A stretch of DNA of 32,604 nt from an uncultured Hyphomicrobiales bacterium (GTDB lineage: Bacteria; Pseudomonadota; Alphaproteobacteria; Rhizobiales; Aestuariivirgaceae). Location of the stretch: positions 1-32,604 of the forward strand of contig CAJBCQ010000023.1 in assembly GCA_903951595.1 (NCBI GenBank), written 5' to 3'. The notes beneath the pieces are model-generated. The model was given only the letters and a program-made list of their open reading frames with translations. It was not told where the DNA came from and ran no database searches. Shown piece by piece: positions 23,399 through 32,592 of the stretch. A program made the translations under genes and the position numbers. How positions within the stretch are numbered: position 1 is the first letter of the stretch; each line of letters begins with the position of its first letter.

Positions 23399-23530
23399 CA
23401 CTAAATCCTCACGCGAGGTTTGGATTGGCTGCATGGAGATGCGTCTCCCACATAGCAACCTGTCCTTCCGGTGCCGGAATCCCGGTCACACCCTCGCGGC
23501 GGTTCAACCGGAAAATGGAGTATCCTAGGC
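23399..23530 (+). promoter_or_regulatory. rpsB mRNA leader with predicted hairpins
   Basis: The leader can form GGAGA-TGCG-TCTCC (23435-23448) and TTCCGG-TG-CCGGAA (23466-23479; the real loop must open the inner pair). A short element CGGTTCAACCG lies just before the ribosome site GGAG. S2 represses its own operon in several bacteria through such leaders, but I do not recognise a known motif here. Confidence 0.35.
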
Positions 23531-24343
23531 ATGGCTTTGCCCGATTTTTCAATGCGTCAGCTTCTCGAAGCCGGCGTCCACTTCGGCCACCAGACACATC
23601 GCTGGAACCCGAAGATGCAGTCCTACATTTATGGTGCCCGTAACGGCATCCATATTCTCGACCTCGCCCAGACCGTTCCGTTGCTGCATCAGGCACTGGT
23701 TGCCGTGCGTGACGTGGTGGCCGGTGGCGGTCGTGTGCTGTTTGTTGGCACCAAGCGCGTGGCTTCCGAGCCGATCGCGGAAAGTGCGAAGCGCGCAGCT
23801 CAGTATTACATCAATTCTCGCTGGCTCGGTGGCACGCTGACGAACTGGAAGACCATCTCCAATTCGATCAAGCGTCTGCGCCAGTTGGAAGAAATTCTCG
23901 CCAAGGAAGATGTTCGCCTGACCAAGCGCGAATTGCTCAACCTGACGCGCGAAAAGGACAAGCTGGAAGAAGCCTTGGGTGGCATCAAGGACATGGGCGG
24001 CACGCCTGACATCATGTTCGTGATCGACACCAATAAGGAACAGCTGGCCATCAAGGAAGCCAATCGGCTTGGCATTCCGGTTGTGGCCGTGCTCGACTCC
24101 AACTGCCATCCGCAGGGCGTGACCTATCCGATCCCCGGCAATGACGACGCTGGCCGTGCCATTTCGCTTTATTGCGATCTGATCTCGCGCGCTGCCATTG
24201 AAGGCATCAGCATGTCGCAGGGCCGTTCGGGCCGTGATTTGGGCGAATTGGAAAACCCGATGGCCGAAGCTCTGCCGGAAGGTGAAGAAGTTGCCGCAGC
24301 ACCTGCCGCCGAAAAGAAGCCGCGTCGCGGCAAGAACGCCTAA
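23531..24343 (+). CDS. rpsB: 30S ribosomal protein S2
   Basis: The 270-residue protein starts at ATG 23531 and begins [20 protein letters not shown], the S2 signature, with [20 protein letters not shown] and the second signature [21 protein letters not shown]2 binds the 30S head-body neck and helps dock S1. It is about 30 residues longer than E. coli S2 owing to a tail of Ala/Glu and a basic end (KKPRRGKNA), common in alphaproteobacteria. An open extension to 23471 lies in the leader and is rejected. tsf follows after a 116-bp gap holding a 12-bp hairpin. Confidence 0.98.
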   Translation: MALPDFSMRQLLEAGVHFGHQTHRWNPKMQSYIYGARNGIHILDLAQTVPLLHQALVAVRDVVAGGGRVLFVGTKRVASEPIAESAKRAAQYYINSRWLGGTLTNWKTISNSIKRLRQLEEILAKEDVRLTKRELLNLTREKDKLEEALGGIKDMGGTPDIMFVIDTNKEQLAIKEANRLGIPVVAVLDSNCHPQGVTYPIPGNDDAGRAISLYCDLISRAAIEGISMSQGRSGRDLGELENPMAEALPEGEEVAAAPAAEKKPRRGKNA

Positions 24344-24359
24344 TCTGACGCAACGAACC

Positions 24360-24387
24360 GGAACCGGTGCCCCGTGGCGCCGGTTCC
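24360..24387 (+). terminator. Hairpin between rpsB and tsf (probable attenuator)
   Basis: GGAACCGGTGCC (24360-24371) pairs over 12 positions, one of them G-U, with GGCGCCGGTTCC (24376-24387) around CCGT. Only a short T/C run follows, so termination should be partial. Partial termination between rpsB and tsf would lower EF-Ts relative to S2, or the hairpin may protect the rpsB 3' end. Confidence 0.6.
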
Positions 24388-24459
24388 TTCATCCCCAGCC
24401 CGTCTTGTGCGCCCTGAATGGCTGCCCGGCGGGCATTTCTGCAAAAAGGAGCATTGTTT

Positions 24460-25383
24460 ATGGCCGATATCACCGCAGCGATGGTGAAGGACCTGCGCGA
24501 AAAGACTGGCGCGGGCATGATGGATTGCAAGCAGGCGCTGGGCGCCACCAGTGGCGATATGGAAGCCGCCATTGACTGGCTGCGCGCCAAGGGGCTTTCC
24601 AAGGCTGCCAAGAAGTCGGGCCGCGTGGCGGCTGAAGGTTTGGTCGGTGTGGTTGCCAGCGGCACCACGGCAGCCGTTGTCGAAGTGAACTCCGAAACCG
24701 ACTTCGTGGCTCGCAATGAGAGCTTCCAGCACATGGTTGCCGAAATTGCTAAGCTGGCGCTGAAGGCCAATGGTTCGACGGAGATTCTCAAGACCATGCC
24801 GTTCCCCGGCTCGTCGCATGAAGTGGCGGCTTATGTGGCCGAACAGGTGGCGACCATCGGCGAAAACATGACCGTGCGTCGTACCGCTTCGCTTTCAGTT
24901 TCGCAGGGTGTGGTGGCTTCTTACGTCCACAATCAGGTTGCGCCCGGCCTTGGCAAAATCGGCGTTCTGGTGGCGTTGGAATCGGCTGGCAAGACCGATG
25001 AGCTGCAAGCCTTTGGCCGTCTGCTGGCCATGCATGTGGCTGCCGCCAACCCCGTTGCCTTGGATTTGGCCGGTGTGCCGCATGATGTTCTGGAGCGTGA
25101 AAAGGCCATTTTGGCTGAAAAGAACGCCGGAAAGCCTGAGAATGTGATGGAAAAGATCATCGCTTCGGGTCTCAAGAGCTATGCCAAGGAAGTCTGCTTG
25201 CTTGAACAGGCCTATGTGCATGACGGTGCAAAGTCCGTGGCGCAGGCCGTGAAGGAAGTGGAGGGCAAGGTTGGCGCTCCCGTGGCTTTGAAGGGTTTTG
25301 TGCGCTTCCAGCTGGGTGATGGCATTGAAAAGCAGGTTGACGACTTCGCCGCTGAAGTTGCCAAGGCCGCTTCCGGCGCTTGA
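24460..25383 (+). CDS. tsf: Elongation factor Ts
   Basis: The 307-residue protein recycles EF-Tu by displacing GDP. ATG 24460 follows AAGGAG at 10-bp spacing. The UBA-like N-terminal domain ([20 protein letters not shown], then KQAL) and the core motif [14 protein letters not shown] (about 69-82) are intact. Two core subdomains follow, with the coiled-coil region around 190-230. Length is slightly above E. coli (283) and normal for alphaproteobacteria. The upstream open extension to 24418 has no conserved residues. A strong terminator follows, separating tsf from pyrH. Confidence 0.98.
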   Translation: MADITAAMVKDLREKTGAGMMDCKQALGATSGDMEAAIDWLRAKGLSKAAKKSGRVAAEGLVGVVASGTTAAVVEVNSETDFVARNESFQHMVAEIAKLALKANGSTEILKTMPFPGSSHEVAAYVAEQVATIGENMTVRRTASLSVSQGVVASYVHNQVAPGLGKIGVLVALESAGKTDELQAFGRLLAMHVAAANPVALDLAGVPHDVLEREKAILAEKNAGKPENVMEKIIASGLKSYAKEVCLLEQAYVHDGAKSVAQAVKEVEGKVGAPVALKGFVRFQLGDGIEKQVDDFAAEVAKAASGA

Positions 25384-25414
25384 GCCTCAAAAGGCTTGAC
25401 GAATTGAGCAAATC

Positions 25415-25442
25415 GGGGCCCCTTCGGTGGGGCCCCTTTTTT
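25415..25442 (+). terminator. Strong intrinsic terminator between tsf and pyrH
   Basis: GGGGCCCC (25415-25422), loop TTCGGT, GGGGCCCC (25429-25436), then six T. It ends only 12 bases before the pyrH ATG, so pyrH expression needs read-through or a promoter inside tsf. Confidence 0.93.
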
Positions 25443-25454
25443 ATTGGCGGAAAG

Positions 25455-26174
25455 ATGACAAAGCCTCATTTCAAACGGATATTGCTGAAGGTTTCGGGCG
25501 AAGTGCTGATGGGCGAGCAAGCCTATGGCATTGATCTATCAACGGTTCAGCGCGTGGCAGCCGAGATTGAGTCTGTCGCCAAGCTCGGCACGCAGCTTTG
25601 CATCGTGATTGGTGCCGGCAATATCTTTCGCGGTGTTGCGGGGGCCGCCAAGGGCATGGACCGGGTGAATGCTGATTATATGGGCATGCTCGGCACTGTC
25701 ATGAATGCGCTGGCGATGCAGGATGCGCTGAAGGCGCGGGGGCTGGATGCGCGGGTCATGTCGGCCATTCCCATGCCCACGGTTTGCGAATCCTTTTCGC
25801 GGGCGGAAGCATTGCGGCATTTGGAGCAGGGGCGCATCCTGCTGTTTGCGGGAGGCACGGGAAGCCCTTTCTTCACCACCGACACAACCGCGGCGTTGCG
25901 GGCTGCCGAGATGGGATGTGACGGGCTGCTCAAGGGCACAAGTGTCGATGGCATATACTCGGCTGATCCCAAGAAGGACCCCAAGGCTGAGCGGTTCGAG
26001 CGGGTTCATTATTCGCAAGTGCTCGCGCGCGATTTGAAGGTAATGGATGCCTCAGCGGTTGCGCTTGCGCGGGATAACCACATTCCGGTAATCGTGTTCT
26101 CCATACGCAAGGAAGGCGCGGTGTTGGAAGTGGCGCAAGGCAAGGGCCGCTTCACAATCGTGACTGACGGCTAA
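25455..26174 (+). CDS. pyrH: Uridylate kinase
   Basis: The 239-residue enzyme phosphorylates UMP to UDP. It has the amino-acid-kinase fold: [14 protein letters not shown] at the N-terminus, [10 protein letters not shown] for phosphate binding, [20 protein letters not shown], and [19 protein letters not shown]. Bacterial PyrH is hexameric and usually activated by GTP and inhibited by UTP. ATG 25455 follows GGCGGAAAG; the open extension to 25380 overlaps the terminator and is rejected. frr follows after 25 bp, the usual order for supplying nucleotides and recycling ribosomes. Confidence 0.97.
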   Translation: MTKPHFKRILLKVSGEVLMGEQAYGIDLSTVQRVAAEIESVAKLGTQLCIVIGAGNIFRGVAGAAKGMDRVNADYMGMLGTVMNALAMQDALKARGLDARVMSAIPMPTVCESFSRAEALRHLEQGRILLFAGGTGSPFFTTDTTAALRAAEMGCDGLLKGTSVDGIYSADPKKDPKAERFERVHYSQVLARDLKVMDASAVALARDNHIPVIVFSIRKEGAVLEVAQGKGRFTIVTDG

Positions 26175-26199
26175 AACAAATTCACGAGGAGTTGAACCC

Positions 26200-26766
26200 A
26201 TGGCCGATGCATCCAGCTTTGACATCAAGGAAATCCAGCGCCGCATGCATGGCGCTGTTGAGGCGCTGAAACATGATTTCGGCGGGCTGCGTACGGGGCG
26301 CGCTTCGGCATCCCTGCTCGATCCCATTCAGGTGGATGCCTATGGGGCCATGATGCCGCTGAACCAGTGTGCCACGGTGACGGTGCCTGAGCCGCGCATG
26401 CTTTCGGTGCAGGTTTGGGATCGCGGGCTTACCATTGCGGTTGAGAAGGCGATCCGCGTTTCCAATCTTGGGCTGAACCCGCAGACAGAGGGCCAGATCA
26501 TTCGCCTACGCATGCCGGAATTAACGCAGGATCGGCGCAAGGAGCTGACCAAGGTTGCCCATACCTATGCCGAAAAAGCCAAAGTAGCCGCGCGCAATGT
26601 GCGTCGGGATGGCATGGATCTTCTCAAGAAGCTCGAAAAGGACAGCCTTATCAGCGAGGACGATCAGCGCAAGAAGTCTGACGAGGTGCAGAAGTCGACT
26701 GACAACACCATGAAGGAAATCGACGCGGCCTTGGCGCACAAGGAAGCCGAAATCATGCAGGTTTGA
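26200..26766 (+). CDS. frr: Ribosome recycling factor
   Basis: The 188-residue protein splits the post-termination ribosome together with EF-G. The three-helix bundle shows [20 protein letters not shown] near 26-45, the loop domain with [18 protein letters not shown], and helix 3 with [15 protein letters not shown] and [17 protein letters not shown]. Length and motifs are standard. ATG 26200 has GAGGAG nine bases upstream. It sits 25 bp after pyrH and 23 bp before uppS, within one operon. Confidence 0.98.
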   Translation: MADASSFDIKEIQRRMHGAVEALKHDFGGLRTGRASASLLDPIQVDAYGAMMPLNQCATVTVPEPRMLSVQVWDRGLTIAVEKAIRVSNLGLNPQTEGQIIRLRMPELTQDRRKELTKVAHTYAEKAKVAARNVRRDGMDLLKKLEKDSLISEDDQRKKSDEVQKSTDNTMKEIDAALAHKEAEIMQV

Positions 26767-26789
26767 GGCGAGGCTGGGGTAATCAGACC

Positions 26790-27533
26790 ATGACATCCCA
26801 ACCGCCAGCCGGCGCTGTTCCCCGACATGTTGCCATTATCATGGATGGCAATGGTCGCTGGGCTAAGGCGCGGATGTTGCCGCGTTCAGCGGGGCATTTG
26901 GCGGGGGTGGAGACGGTGCGGCGCATCATCCGCCATTCGCGCGAGATTGGGCTTGAGCATTTGACGCTTTATGCTTTTTCGTCGGAAAACTGGTCGCGGC
27001 CGCCGGCGGAGGTGGGCTATCTGATGGGGCTTTTGCGGACGTTCATTCGCCGCGATGTTGTCGCTTTACACAAGGACAATGTACGCATTCGCCTCATCGG
27101 CGGTCGTGATGATCTTGAAAGCGGGCTTTCCGAGCTGTTTGATAATGCGGAAGTTAAAACCGCGCAGAACACGGGTTTACGGGTTACGGTTGCCTTCAAT
27201 TATGGAAGTCGCCAGGAAATTGCCAACGCGGCGCAGTTGGCCGCGCGCGCGGTTTTGGAGGGCAGGCTGAAGCCGGAGGAGATTACGCCCGATAGGCTTT
27301 CGGATTTCATGTATACCGCCGGAAGCCCTGATCCTGATCTGTTGATCCGCACGAGCGGCGAGAAGCGGATTTCCAATTTTCTGCTGTGGCAATGTGCCTA
27401 TACGGAGTTTGTGTTCGTGCCGGAAGCTTGGCCTGATTTTACCGGTGAGATCATGGATCGCGCCATTGGCGAATACATGTCGCGCGAGCGCCGCTTTGGC
27501 GGCTTGCCGCAGGCCAAGGCGGAAACCGCATGA
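26790..27533 (+). CDS. uppS: Undecaprenyl pyrophosphate synthase
   Basis: The 247-residue cis-prenyltransferase elongates farnesyl-PP to the C55 lipid carrier for peptidoglycan and O-antigen. Motifs are HVAIIMDGNGRWAK (catalytic Asp19), LTLYAFSSENWSRP, and the closing DPDLLIRTSGEKRISNFLLW. ATG 26790 is used; a TTG at 26763 lies in the frr end and is rejected. The ribosome site is weak (GGGGT at about 12 bases). The stop overlaps the cdsA ATG (ATGA), implying coupled translation. Confidence 0.97.
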   Translation: MTSQPPAGAVPRHVAIIMDGNGRWAKARMLPRSAGHLAGVETVRRIIRHSREIGLEHLTLYAFSSENWSRPPAEVGYLMGLLRTFIRRDVVALHKDNVRIRLIGGRDDLESGLSELFDNAEVKTAQNTGLRVTVAFNYGSRQEIANAAQLAARAVLEGRLKPEEITPDRLSDFMYTAGSPDPDLLIRTSGEKRISNFLLWQCAYTEFVFVPEAWPDFTGEIMDRAIGEYMSRERRFGGLPQAKAETA

Positions 27534-28363
27534 ATGGGCCTGCAATGACATCTGAAACGGCTTCATCCGGGCGTTGGCGTGACCTTGGGGTGCGCGGCCT
27601 TTCGGCGGCCGTGCTCATTCCAGTTGTGCTGGTGGATGTGTGGCTGGGTGAGTGGTGGTTTGTGGCCTTTGTGGCCGTGCTGATGGTTCTGTGCGCGCGC
27701 GAATATGTGCGGATGGCGGCGGTCGGGGATCGGTTGCAATTGAGTCTGCATGCGGCGGGTGCGATTGCTGGGGCTGTGCTGCCGGTTGCGGCGGGCGTTG
27801 CGGTGGCGTTGGCGGTGATCGCGAGCCTGTGGGTTTGCAGTGTGAGTGCCTATCTGCTGCAACGGCGTCGGCATGATCTGTTTGCGCTGTTGGGGCTTGG
27901 TTATGTTTCCATTCCAGCCCTTTCGCTGGTTGTGCTGCGGGCGGACCCGCAGGCGGGGCTCGTTTCCATCTATTGGCTGTTTTGTGTCATCTGGATGGCT
28001 GACACGATGGCCTATTTCGCCGGTCGCCTGATTGGAGGGCCGAAGCTTTGGCCGGCCATTTCACCGAAAAAGACATGGGCTGGATTGTTCGGAGCGATGG
28101 CAGGGGCGGTGATGGCCAGTGTGGCGGTGATTTTGGCCGCAGGGCTTTCCTTCAGCTTTTCGCTCATTGTGATGGCGGCAGTTCTGGCCGTGGTGGAGCA
28201 GGGTGGCGACCTTTATGAATCCGCGCTCAAGCGCCAGGCGGGGGTGAAGGATTCCGGCACGCTCATTCCCGGTCATGGTGGGGCGCTGGACCGGGTGGAT
28301 GGCTTGCTGGCTGCCGCAACGGCAGCTTGGGCGTTAAACATGATGGGACTTCTCAACTGGTAA
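27530..28363 (+). CDS. cdsA: Phosphatidate cytidylyltransferase
   Basis: The 277-residue integral membrane enzyme makes CDP-diacylglycerol, the precursor of all phospholipids. About eight hydrophobic segments precede the signature SALKRQAGVKDSGTLIPGHG, followed by GALDRVDG (about 235-262), with the invariant KDxG and PGHGGxxDRxD residues intact. The start overlaps the uppS stop (ATGA); an ATG at 27545 is an alternative. In many relatives dxr follows; here a 71-bp gap leads directly to rseP. Confidence 0.96.
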   Translation: MNGPAMTSETASSGRWRDLGVRGLSAAVLIPVVLVDVWLGEWWFVAFVAVLMVLCAREYVRMAAVGDRLQLSLHAAGAIAGAVLPVAAGVAVALAVIASLWVCSVSAYLLQRRRHDLFALLGLGYVSIPALSLVVLRADPQAGLVSIYWLFCVIWMADTMAYFAGRLIGGPKLWPAISPKKTWAGLFGAMAGAVMASVAVILAAGLSFSFSLIVMAAVLAVVEQGGDLYESALKRQAGVKDSGTLIPGHGGALDRVDGLLAAATAAWALNMMGLLNW

Positions 28364-28434
28364 TCCGCTTTGCCACTACCGTATCGCGAGCGCATGCCTA
28401 TATAGTTGATAAGTTCTGAATTGGAGGTTTGCCC

Positions 28435-29571
28435 GTGAGCTTTGTTTCCGCCATTGCTGGAGATGTTTACAATTTCGGCTTTTATGCCGTGTCCTTCATC
28501 TTCGTGCTCACCCTCATTGTTTTCGTTCACGAATACGGCCATTTCATCGTGGGGCGGTGGTGCGGCGTGAAGGCGGAAACCTTTTCCATCGGCTTTGGCC
28601 GCGAGATTGTGGGTTGGAGCGATAAGCAGGGCACGCGCTGGAAAGTGGGTTGGATTCCGCTTGGCGGCTATGTGAAGTTTGAAGGCGACGCCAATGCGGC
28701 CAGCATGCCTTCTACGCCGGAATTGGAGGCGCAGGCGCAGCGTTCAGCGACGAATTTCCACGGTAAGGCGGTTTGGCAGCGATCACTGGTGGTGGCGGCG
28801 GGGCCGATTGCTAATTTCATTCTGGCAATCGCCTTGTTTTCGATGGTGTTTGCGGTTGTTGGCGTGCCTGTCACCTCGCCGCAGGTAGACAAGGTTGTAG
28901 AGGCGAGTGCTGCCGAAAAAGCCGGCGTTCAGCCCGGCGACATCATTGTTTCGGTGAATGGCGAGGCCATTGAAACCTTTAGCGACATTCAGCGCATTGT
29001 GATGCCGCGCGCTGGCGAAGCCTTGCCGGTGGTGATTGAGCGCAAGGGCGAGGAAGTGCGCGTGACGCTGACGCCGCAGGCAACCGAAGTGGATGATGGT
29101 TTTGGCGGAAAGGTTCGCATTGGCCTGATTGGCGTCAGCAATGACCAAACGACGCGCAGTTTTGAGCGCAAGGGGCTCATCGAATCCCTGCAATTGGGCA
29201 CGCTGGAGACCTGGCGGGTGGTGGAGGGAACCGGGCATTTTATCGCCCGCATTTTCGCCGGACATGGCGGGGCGGACCAGCTGGGTGGGCCCATCGCCAT
29301 TGCCCAGATTTCCGGGCAGGCGGCTTCTCTAGGCTTTTACGAGTTGCTCCGCATGGCGGCCCTGCTGTCGGTAAGCATTGGCCTCATCAATCTGTTCCCC
29401 ATTCCCATGCTGGATGGCGGGCATCTGGTCTATTACGCAATTGAGGCCTTGCGGGGTAAGCCCGTGGGGGCGAAGGCGCAGGAAATCGGGTTCCGCATCG
29501 GCTTTGCCATGGTGCTGGCGCTGATGGTGTTTTCCACTTGGAATGACATCATGCGGATCACGCGGTTCTAG
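28435..29571 (+). CDS. rseP: RIP zinc metalloprotease RseP (site-2 protease, MmpA-like)
   Basis: The 378-residue inner-membrane protease starts at GTG 28435, which has GGAGG seven bases upstream; TTG 28429 is less likely. The HExxH site is HEYGH (His32, Glu33, His36) in TM1, and the third metal ligand is Asp327 in the LDG motif of NLFPIPMLDGGH. One PDZ domain lies at about 145-215 (AEKAGVQPGDIIVSVNG), fewer than the two in E. coli RseP but usual in alphaproteobacteria (MmpA of Caulobacter). It cleaves membrane anti-sigma factors, signal-peptide remnants or cell-cycle proteins. Four membrane segments are visible. Confidence 0.96.
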   Translation: MSFVSAIAGDVYNFGFYAVSFIFVLTLIVFVHEYGHFIVGRWCGVKAETFSIGFGREIVGWSDKQGTRWKVGWIPLGGYVKFEGDANAASMPSTPELEAQAQRSATNFHGKAVWQRSLVVAAGPIANFILAIALFSMVFAVVGVPVTSPQVDKVVEASAAEKAGVQPGDIIVSVNGEAIETFSDIQRIVMPRAGEALPVVIERKGEEVRVTLTPQATEVDDGFGGKVRIGLIGVSNDQTTRSFERKGLIESLQLGTLETWRVVEGTGHFIARIFAGHGGADQLGGPIAIAQISGQAASLGFYELLRMAALLSVSIGLINLFPIPMLDGGHLVYYAIEALRGKPVGAKAQEIGFRIGFAMVLALMVFSTWNDIMRITRF

Positions 29572-29706
29572 TGGTTTACGTAATGTAAAGGTGGGAAGGA
29601 ATACAACCAGATTCTTGGGTTTGCATCCTGGCCGAAACAGCGTAAAAGATGCTCTGGTATTCGGATTCTGCTCTTGACGGGGCGTCCTATTCTGAAGTGA
29701 GGACTA
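29572..29706 (+). promoter_or_regulatory. rseP-bamA gap with weak promoter candidate
   Basis: The 135-bp gap has no terminator. TTGCAT (29621-29626) and TAAAAG (29643-29648), 16 bp apart, could be a weak promoter for bamA. A small inverted repeat TTTAC-GTAAT-GTAAA lies just after the rseP stop. GTGAGGA precedes the bamA ATG. Confidence 0.3.
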
Positions 29707-32046
29707 ATGCGTCATCTCTCTGTTTTTAAAGCGTTTTCTGCCTTTTTGTTCGGTATCTGCCTGCTGAGTTCAGCGGTAGGGTTGGCAAGTGGCGTGGCGC
29801 AGGCAGCGGGGCTTTCGGCCATCGTTGTGCAGGGCAATCAGCGCGTTGAGGCCGATACGGTGCGCTCCTATATGCAGATCCAGCCCGGCGAAACGGTTAC
29901 AACCGACAAGATCGACGCCTCGGTGAAGGCGCTGTTCCAGACGGGGCTGTTCGCGGATGTAAAGATTAGCCAGAATGGCAGCCAACTTACTGTTGTTGTT
30001 GAAGAAAATCCGCTCATCAATAAGGTTGATTTCGAAGGCAATAGCGAGATCAAGCAAGACGCGCTGAGCAAGGAAGTGGAGCTGAAAGAGCGCCTGGTGT
30101 TCACCCGCGCCAAGGTCCAGTCCGATGTGCAGCGCGTGATTTCTCTTTATCGTCGCTCGGGCTATTTCGCTGCCCGTGTGGAGCCGAAGATTATCCGCCT
30201 GCCGCAGAATCGCGTGAATCTCGTATTCGAGATCGATGAAGGTGTTTCGACGCGCATCGCGCGCATCAATTTCGTCGGCAATAAAGCTTTCACGGACAGC
30301 CAGTTGCGCTCGTCCATCTCGACGGCGCAAAGCAGCTGGTGGAAGTTTTTCTCGACCTCCGACAATTATGATCCGGATCGGTTGAACTACGACAAGGAAT
30401 TGCTGCGCCGCTATTACCTCAAGAACGGCTATGCCGATTTCCGCGTGGTTTCGGCCAATGCTGAACTAGCGCCGGATGCGGAGAGCTTCTACATCAACTT
30501 CACGGTGGAAGAAGGTCCGCGCTATGAGATTGGCAATGTGTCGGTGAATACCGGCCAGACTTCGCTGGATGCCAAGTCGTTGGAAGCGGCCATCCGCACG
30601 CCTTCAGGCTCGCAATATGATGCCAGCCGCATTGATCGCACGGTGGAAGCCATTGCGGTGGAAGCCGGTAAGAGCGGTTTTGCTTTCGCCAAGGTGGATC
30701 CGCAAATCGAGCGTGATGCGGAAAACCGTAAGCTCAACATCGTCTACAATGTGCAGGAAGGCCCGCGCGTTTACATTGAGCGCATTGATATCCGTGGCAA
30801 TATTCGCACGCTGGATGAAGTGATCCGCCGCGAAATGCAGTTGGCGGAAGGTGATGCTTATAACCGCGTGTTGGTGGATCGTGCCCGCCGCCGCCTGATT
30901 GGTCTCAACTTCTTCCAGGCTGTTGATTTCCGGGAAGAGGCTGGATCTTCGGCGGATCGGCTTGTGCTGGTTCTTGAGGTTCAGGAAAAATCGACCGGCG
31001 CTTTCAGTGTCTCGGCTGGTTACTCCTCGGCTGAAACGCTGATTGCCTCGGTCGGTATTCAGGAACGCAACCTGCTGGGTCGGGGCCAGAACATCAATCT
31101 GAACACCACGCTGAGCTTCAAGCGCCAGACGGTGAACTTCGCCTTCACGGAGCCTTATTTCCTCGGTCGCCGCGTTTCGGCCGGTGTGGATGCCGTGATC
31201 TCGCGCAATGACCTCAAGGATGAAGCCTCTTACACGAATGAGCAGTTCGGTGGCGGCTTCCGCTTCGGTTTCAAGCTCGACGAAGACCAGTCTTTGACCA
31301 CGCGCTACAGCCTGATCCATCGTGACTTGCAGACAACCGACAGCGCGCCGGTTGCCATTCAGGAAGCGGAAGGCACTTCGGTTAAGTCTGCCGTTACACT
31401 TGGCTATGCGTTCGACACGATTGATAATCCGGCAAGCCCCACCTCCGGCTTCCGTATCAATCCGACGGTGGAACTGGCCGGGCTTGGTGGGGATGTGAAC
31501 TATGTGAGTGGCGAAATCTCGTCCTTCTATTTCCATCCGATAACCGAGGGTATCGTCTTCAAGCTGAAGGGTACGGGTGGCCAGCAGGCTGGGTTCAGCG
31601 GCGAGGATGTGCCGGTGCTCGATCGCTTCTATAAGGGCGGTGACAGTTTCCGCGGCTTCGCTTCCAGCGGCATTGGCCCGCGTCAGGAAAAGGAAGATGG
31701 CGGCAAGCGCAGCTCTATTGGTGGCACGACCTATGCCATTGGTACGGCGGAAGTTATCTTCCCGCTGGGTCTTCCGGAAGAATTCGGCCTATCGGGTTCC
31801 GTGTTCTCTGATTTCGGTACGCTGTTCGGTGCGCCGGAAGAAGAAGGCAAGGGCAAGTGTAACAATGCTGGCCTGAACACGGAATGCAGTGTTTGGGATA
31901 CGGCGGCTTTCCGTGGCTCGGCTGGTGCCGGTGTGACTTGGGAATCGCCCTTCGGCCCCTTGCGCTTTGATGTGGCTTATCCGTTCGCCAAGGCTGACTA
32001 TGATGAGACCGAGTATTTCCGGTTCAGCATCGGCAGCAAGTTCTAA
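29707..32046 (+). CDS. bamA: Outer membrane protein assembly factor BamA
   Basis: The 779-residue protein inserts beta-barrel proteins into the outer membrane. A signal peptide (hydrophobic about 9-30, cut near AQA-AG at about 33) is followed by five POTRA domains (about 35-430; first begins LSAIVVQGNQRVEADTV). The 16-strand barrel covers about 440-779, with the RGF motif of loop 6 in DSFRGFASSGIG near 647-658, and ends in a terminal Phe (SIGSKF) as required for Bam recognition. The ATG at 29707 has GAGGA upstream. Extracellular loops contain a CNNAGLNTEC pair that may form a disulfide. A terminator follows, then fabZ; lpxD is not between them. Confidence 0.98.
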   Translation: MRHLSVFKAFSAFLFGICLLSSAVGLASGVAQAAGLSAIVVQGNQRVEADTVRSYMQIQPGETVTTDKIDASVKALFQTGLFADVKISQNGSQLTVVVEENPLINKVDFEGNSEIKQDALSKEVELKERLVFTRAKVQSDVQRVISLYRRSGYFAARVEPKIIRLPQNRVNLVFEIDEGVSTRIARINFVGNKAFTDSQLRSSISTAQSSWWKFFSTSDNYDPDRLNYDKELLRRYYLKNGYADFRVVSANAELAPDAESFYINFTVEEGPRYEIGNVSVNTGQTSLDAKSLEAAIRTPSGSQYDASRIDRTVEAIAVEAGKSGFAFAKVDPQIERDAENRKLNIVYNVQEGPRVYIERIDIRGNIRTLDEVIRREMQLAEGDAYNRVLVDRARRRLIGLNFFQAVDFREEAGSSADRLVLVLEVQEKSTGAFSVSAGYSSAETLIASVGIQERNLLGRGQNINLNTTLSFKRQTVNFAFTEPYFLGRRVSAGVDAVISRNDLKDEASYTNEQFGGGFRFGFKLDEDQSLTTRYSLIHRDLQTTDSAPVAIQEAEGTSVKSAVTLGYAFDTIDNPASPTSGFRINPTVELAGLGGDVNYVSGEISSFYFHPITEGIVFKLKGTGGQQAGFSGEDVPVLDRFYKGGDSFRGFASSGIGPRQEKEDGGKRSSIGGTTYAIGTAEVIFPLGLPEEFGLSGSVFSDFGTLFGAPEEEGKGKCNNAGLNTECSVWDTAAFRGSAGAGVTWESPFGPLRFDVAYPFAKADYDETEYFRFSIGSKF

Positions 32047-32070
32047 AGGCTAGCGGCTTGATCGAAACGG

Positions 32071-32103
32071 AAACGGACGGCCTTCGCGCCGTCCGTTTTC
32101 TTT
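32071..32103 (+). terminator. Intrinsic terminator between bamA and fabZ
   Basis: AAACGGACGGC (32071-32081) pairs perfectly over 11 bp with GCCGTCCGTTT (32088-32098) around CTTCGC, followed by TTCTTT. It lies 25 bp after the bamA stop and 16 bp before the fabZ ATG, where lpxD stands in many related genomes. Confidence 0.85.
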
Positions 32104-32118
32104 GAAAAGGATAGGACG

Positions 32119-32592
32119 ATGACGACTGAAGCCCCGGCGACATTGCAGCAGGCTGACATCAACCGGATCATGCAGCTTTTGCCGCATCGCTATCCGTTTC
32201 TGCTGATTGACCGGATCATCGAGATGAATGGCGAGCAGTCGGGAACCGGCATCAAGAATGTGACCTATAACGAGCCTTTCTTCCCCGGTCATTTTCCCGG
32301 CAATCCCGTGATGCCCGGCGTCTTGCTGGTGGAGGCGATGGCGCAGACGGCAGGCGCGCTCGTCATGAATAACTTAGGTGGAGATGACGAAGGCCGGATC
32401 GTCTATTTCATGTCGATCGATAAGGCTCGTTTCCGCAAGCCGGTATTGCCCGGCCATACGGTGCATTTTCCGGTGAAGCTCATCCAGAAGCGCGCGCCTG
32501 TATGGCGCTTTTCGTGCGAGGCGCGGGTGGATGGTGCGCTGATGGCAGAGGCGGAAATCAGCGCCATGTTGATGGGCAAGCCAAAGACCTAA
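32119..32592 (+). CDS. fabZ: 3-hydroxyacyl-ACP dehydratase FabZ
   Basis: The 157-residue hot-dog-fold enzyme removes water from 3-hydroxyacyl-ACP in type II fatty acid synthesis. Catalytic residues are His58 in [14 protein letters not shown] and Glu72 in LLVEAMAQ; the start [13 protein letters not shown] is the standard FabZ block. ATG 32119 follows AAAGGATAGG. In most proteobacteria lpxA follows fabZ; only 12 bases remain in the window, so this cannot be seen. The adjacent terminator means fabZ needs read-through or a very close promoter. Confidence 0.97.
   Translation: MTTEAPATLQQADINRIMQLLPHRYPFLLIDRIIEMNGEQSGTGIKNVTYNEPFFPGHFPGNPVMPGVLLVEAMAQTAGALVMNNLGGDDEGRIVYFMSIDKARFRKPVLPGHTVHFPVKLIQKRAPVWRFSCEARVDGALMAEAEISAMLMGKPKT

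Noticed and set aside
29574-29595. TTTAC-GTAAT-GTAAA repeat after rseP as terminator
   Set aside because: The 5-bp AT-rich stem has no T tract and is too weak.
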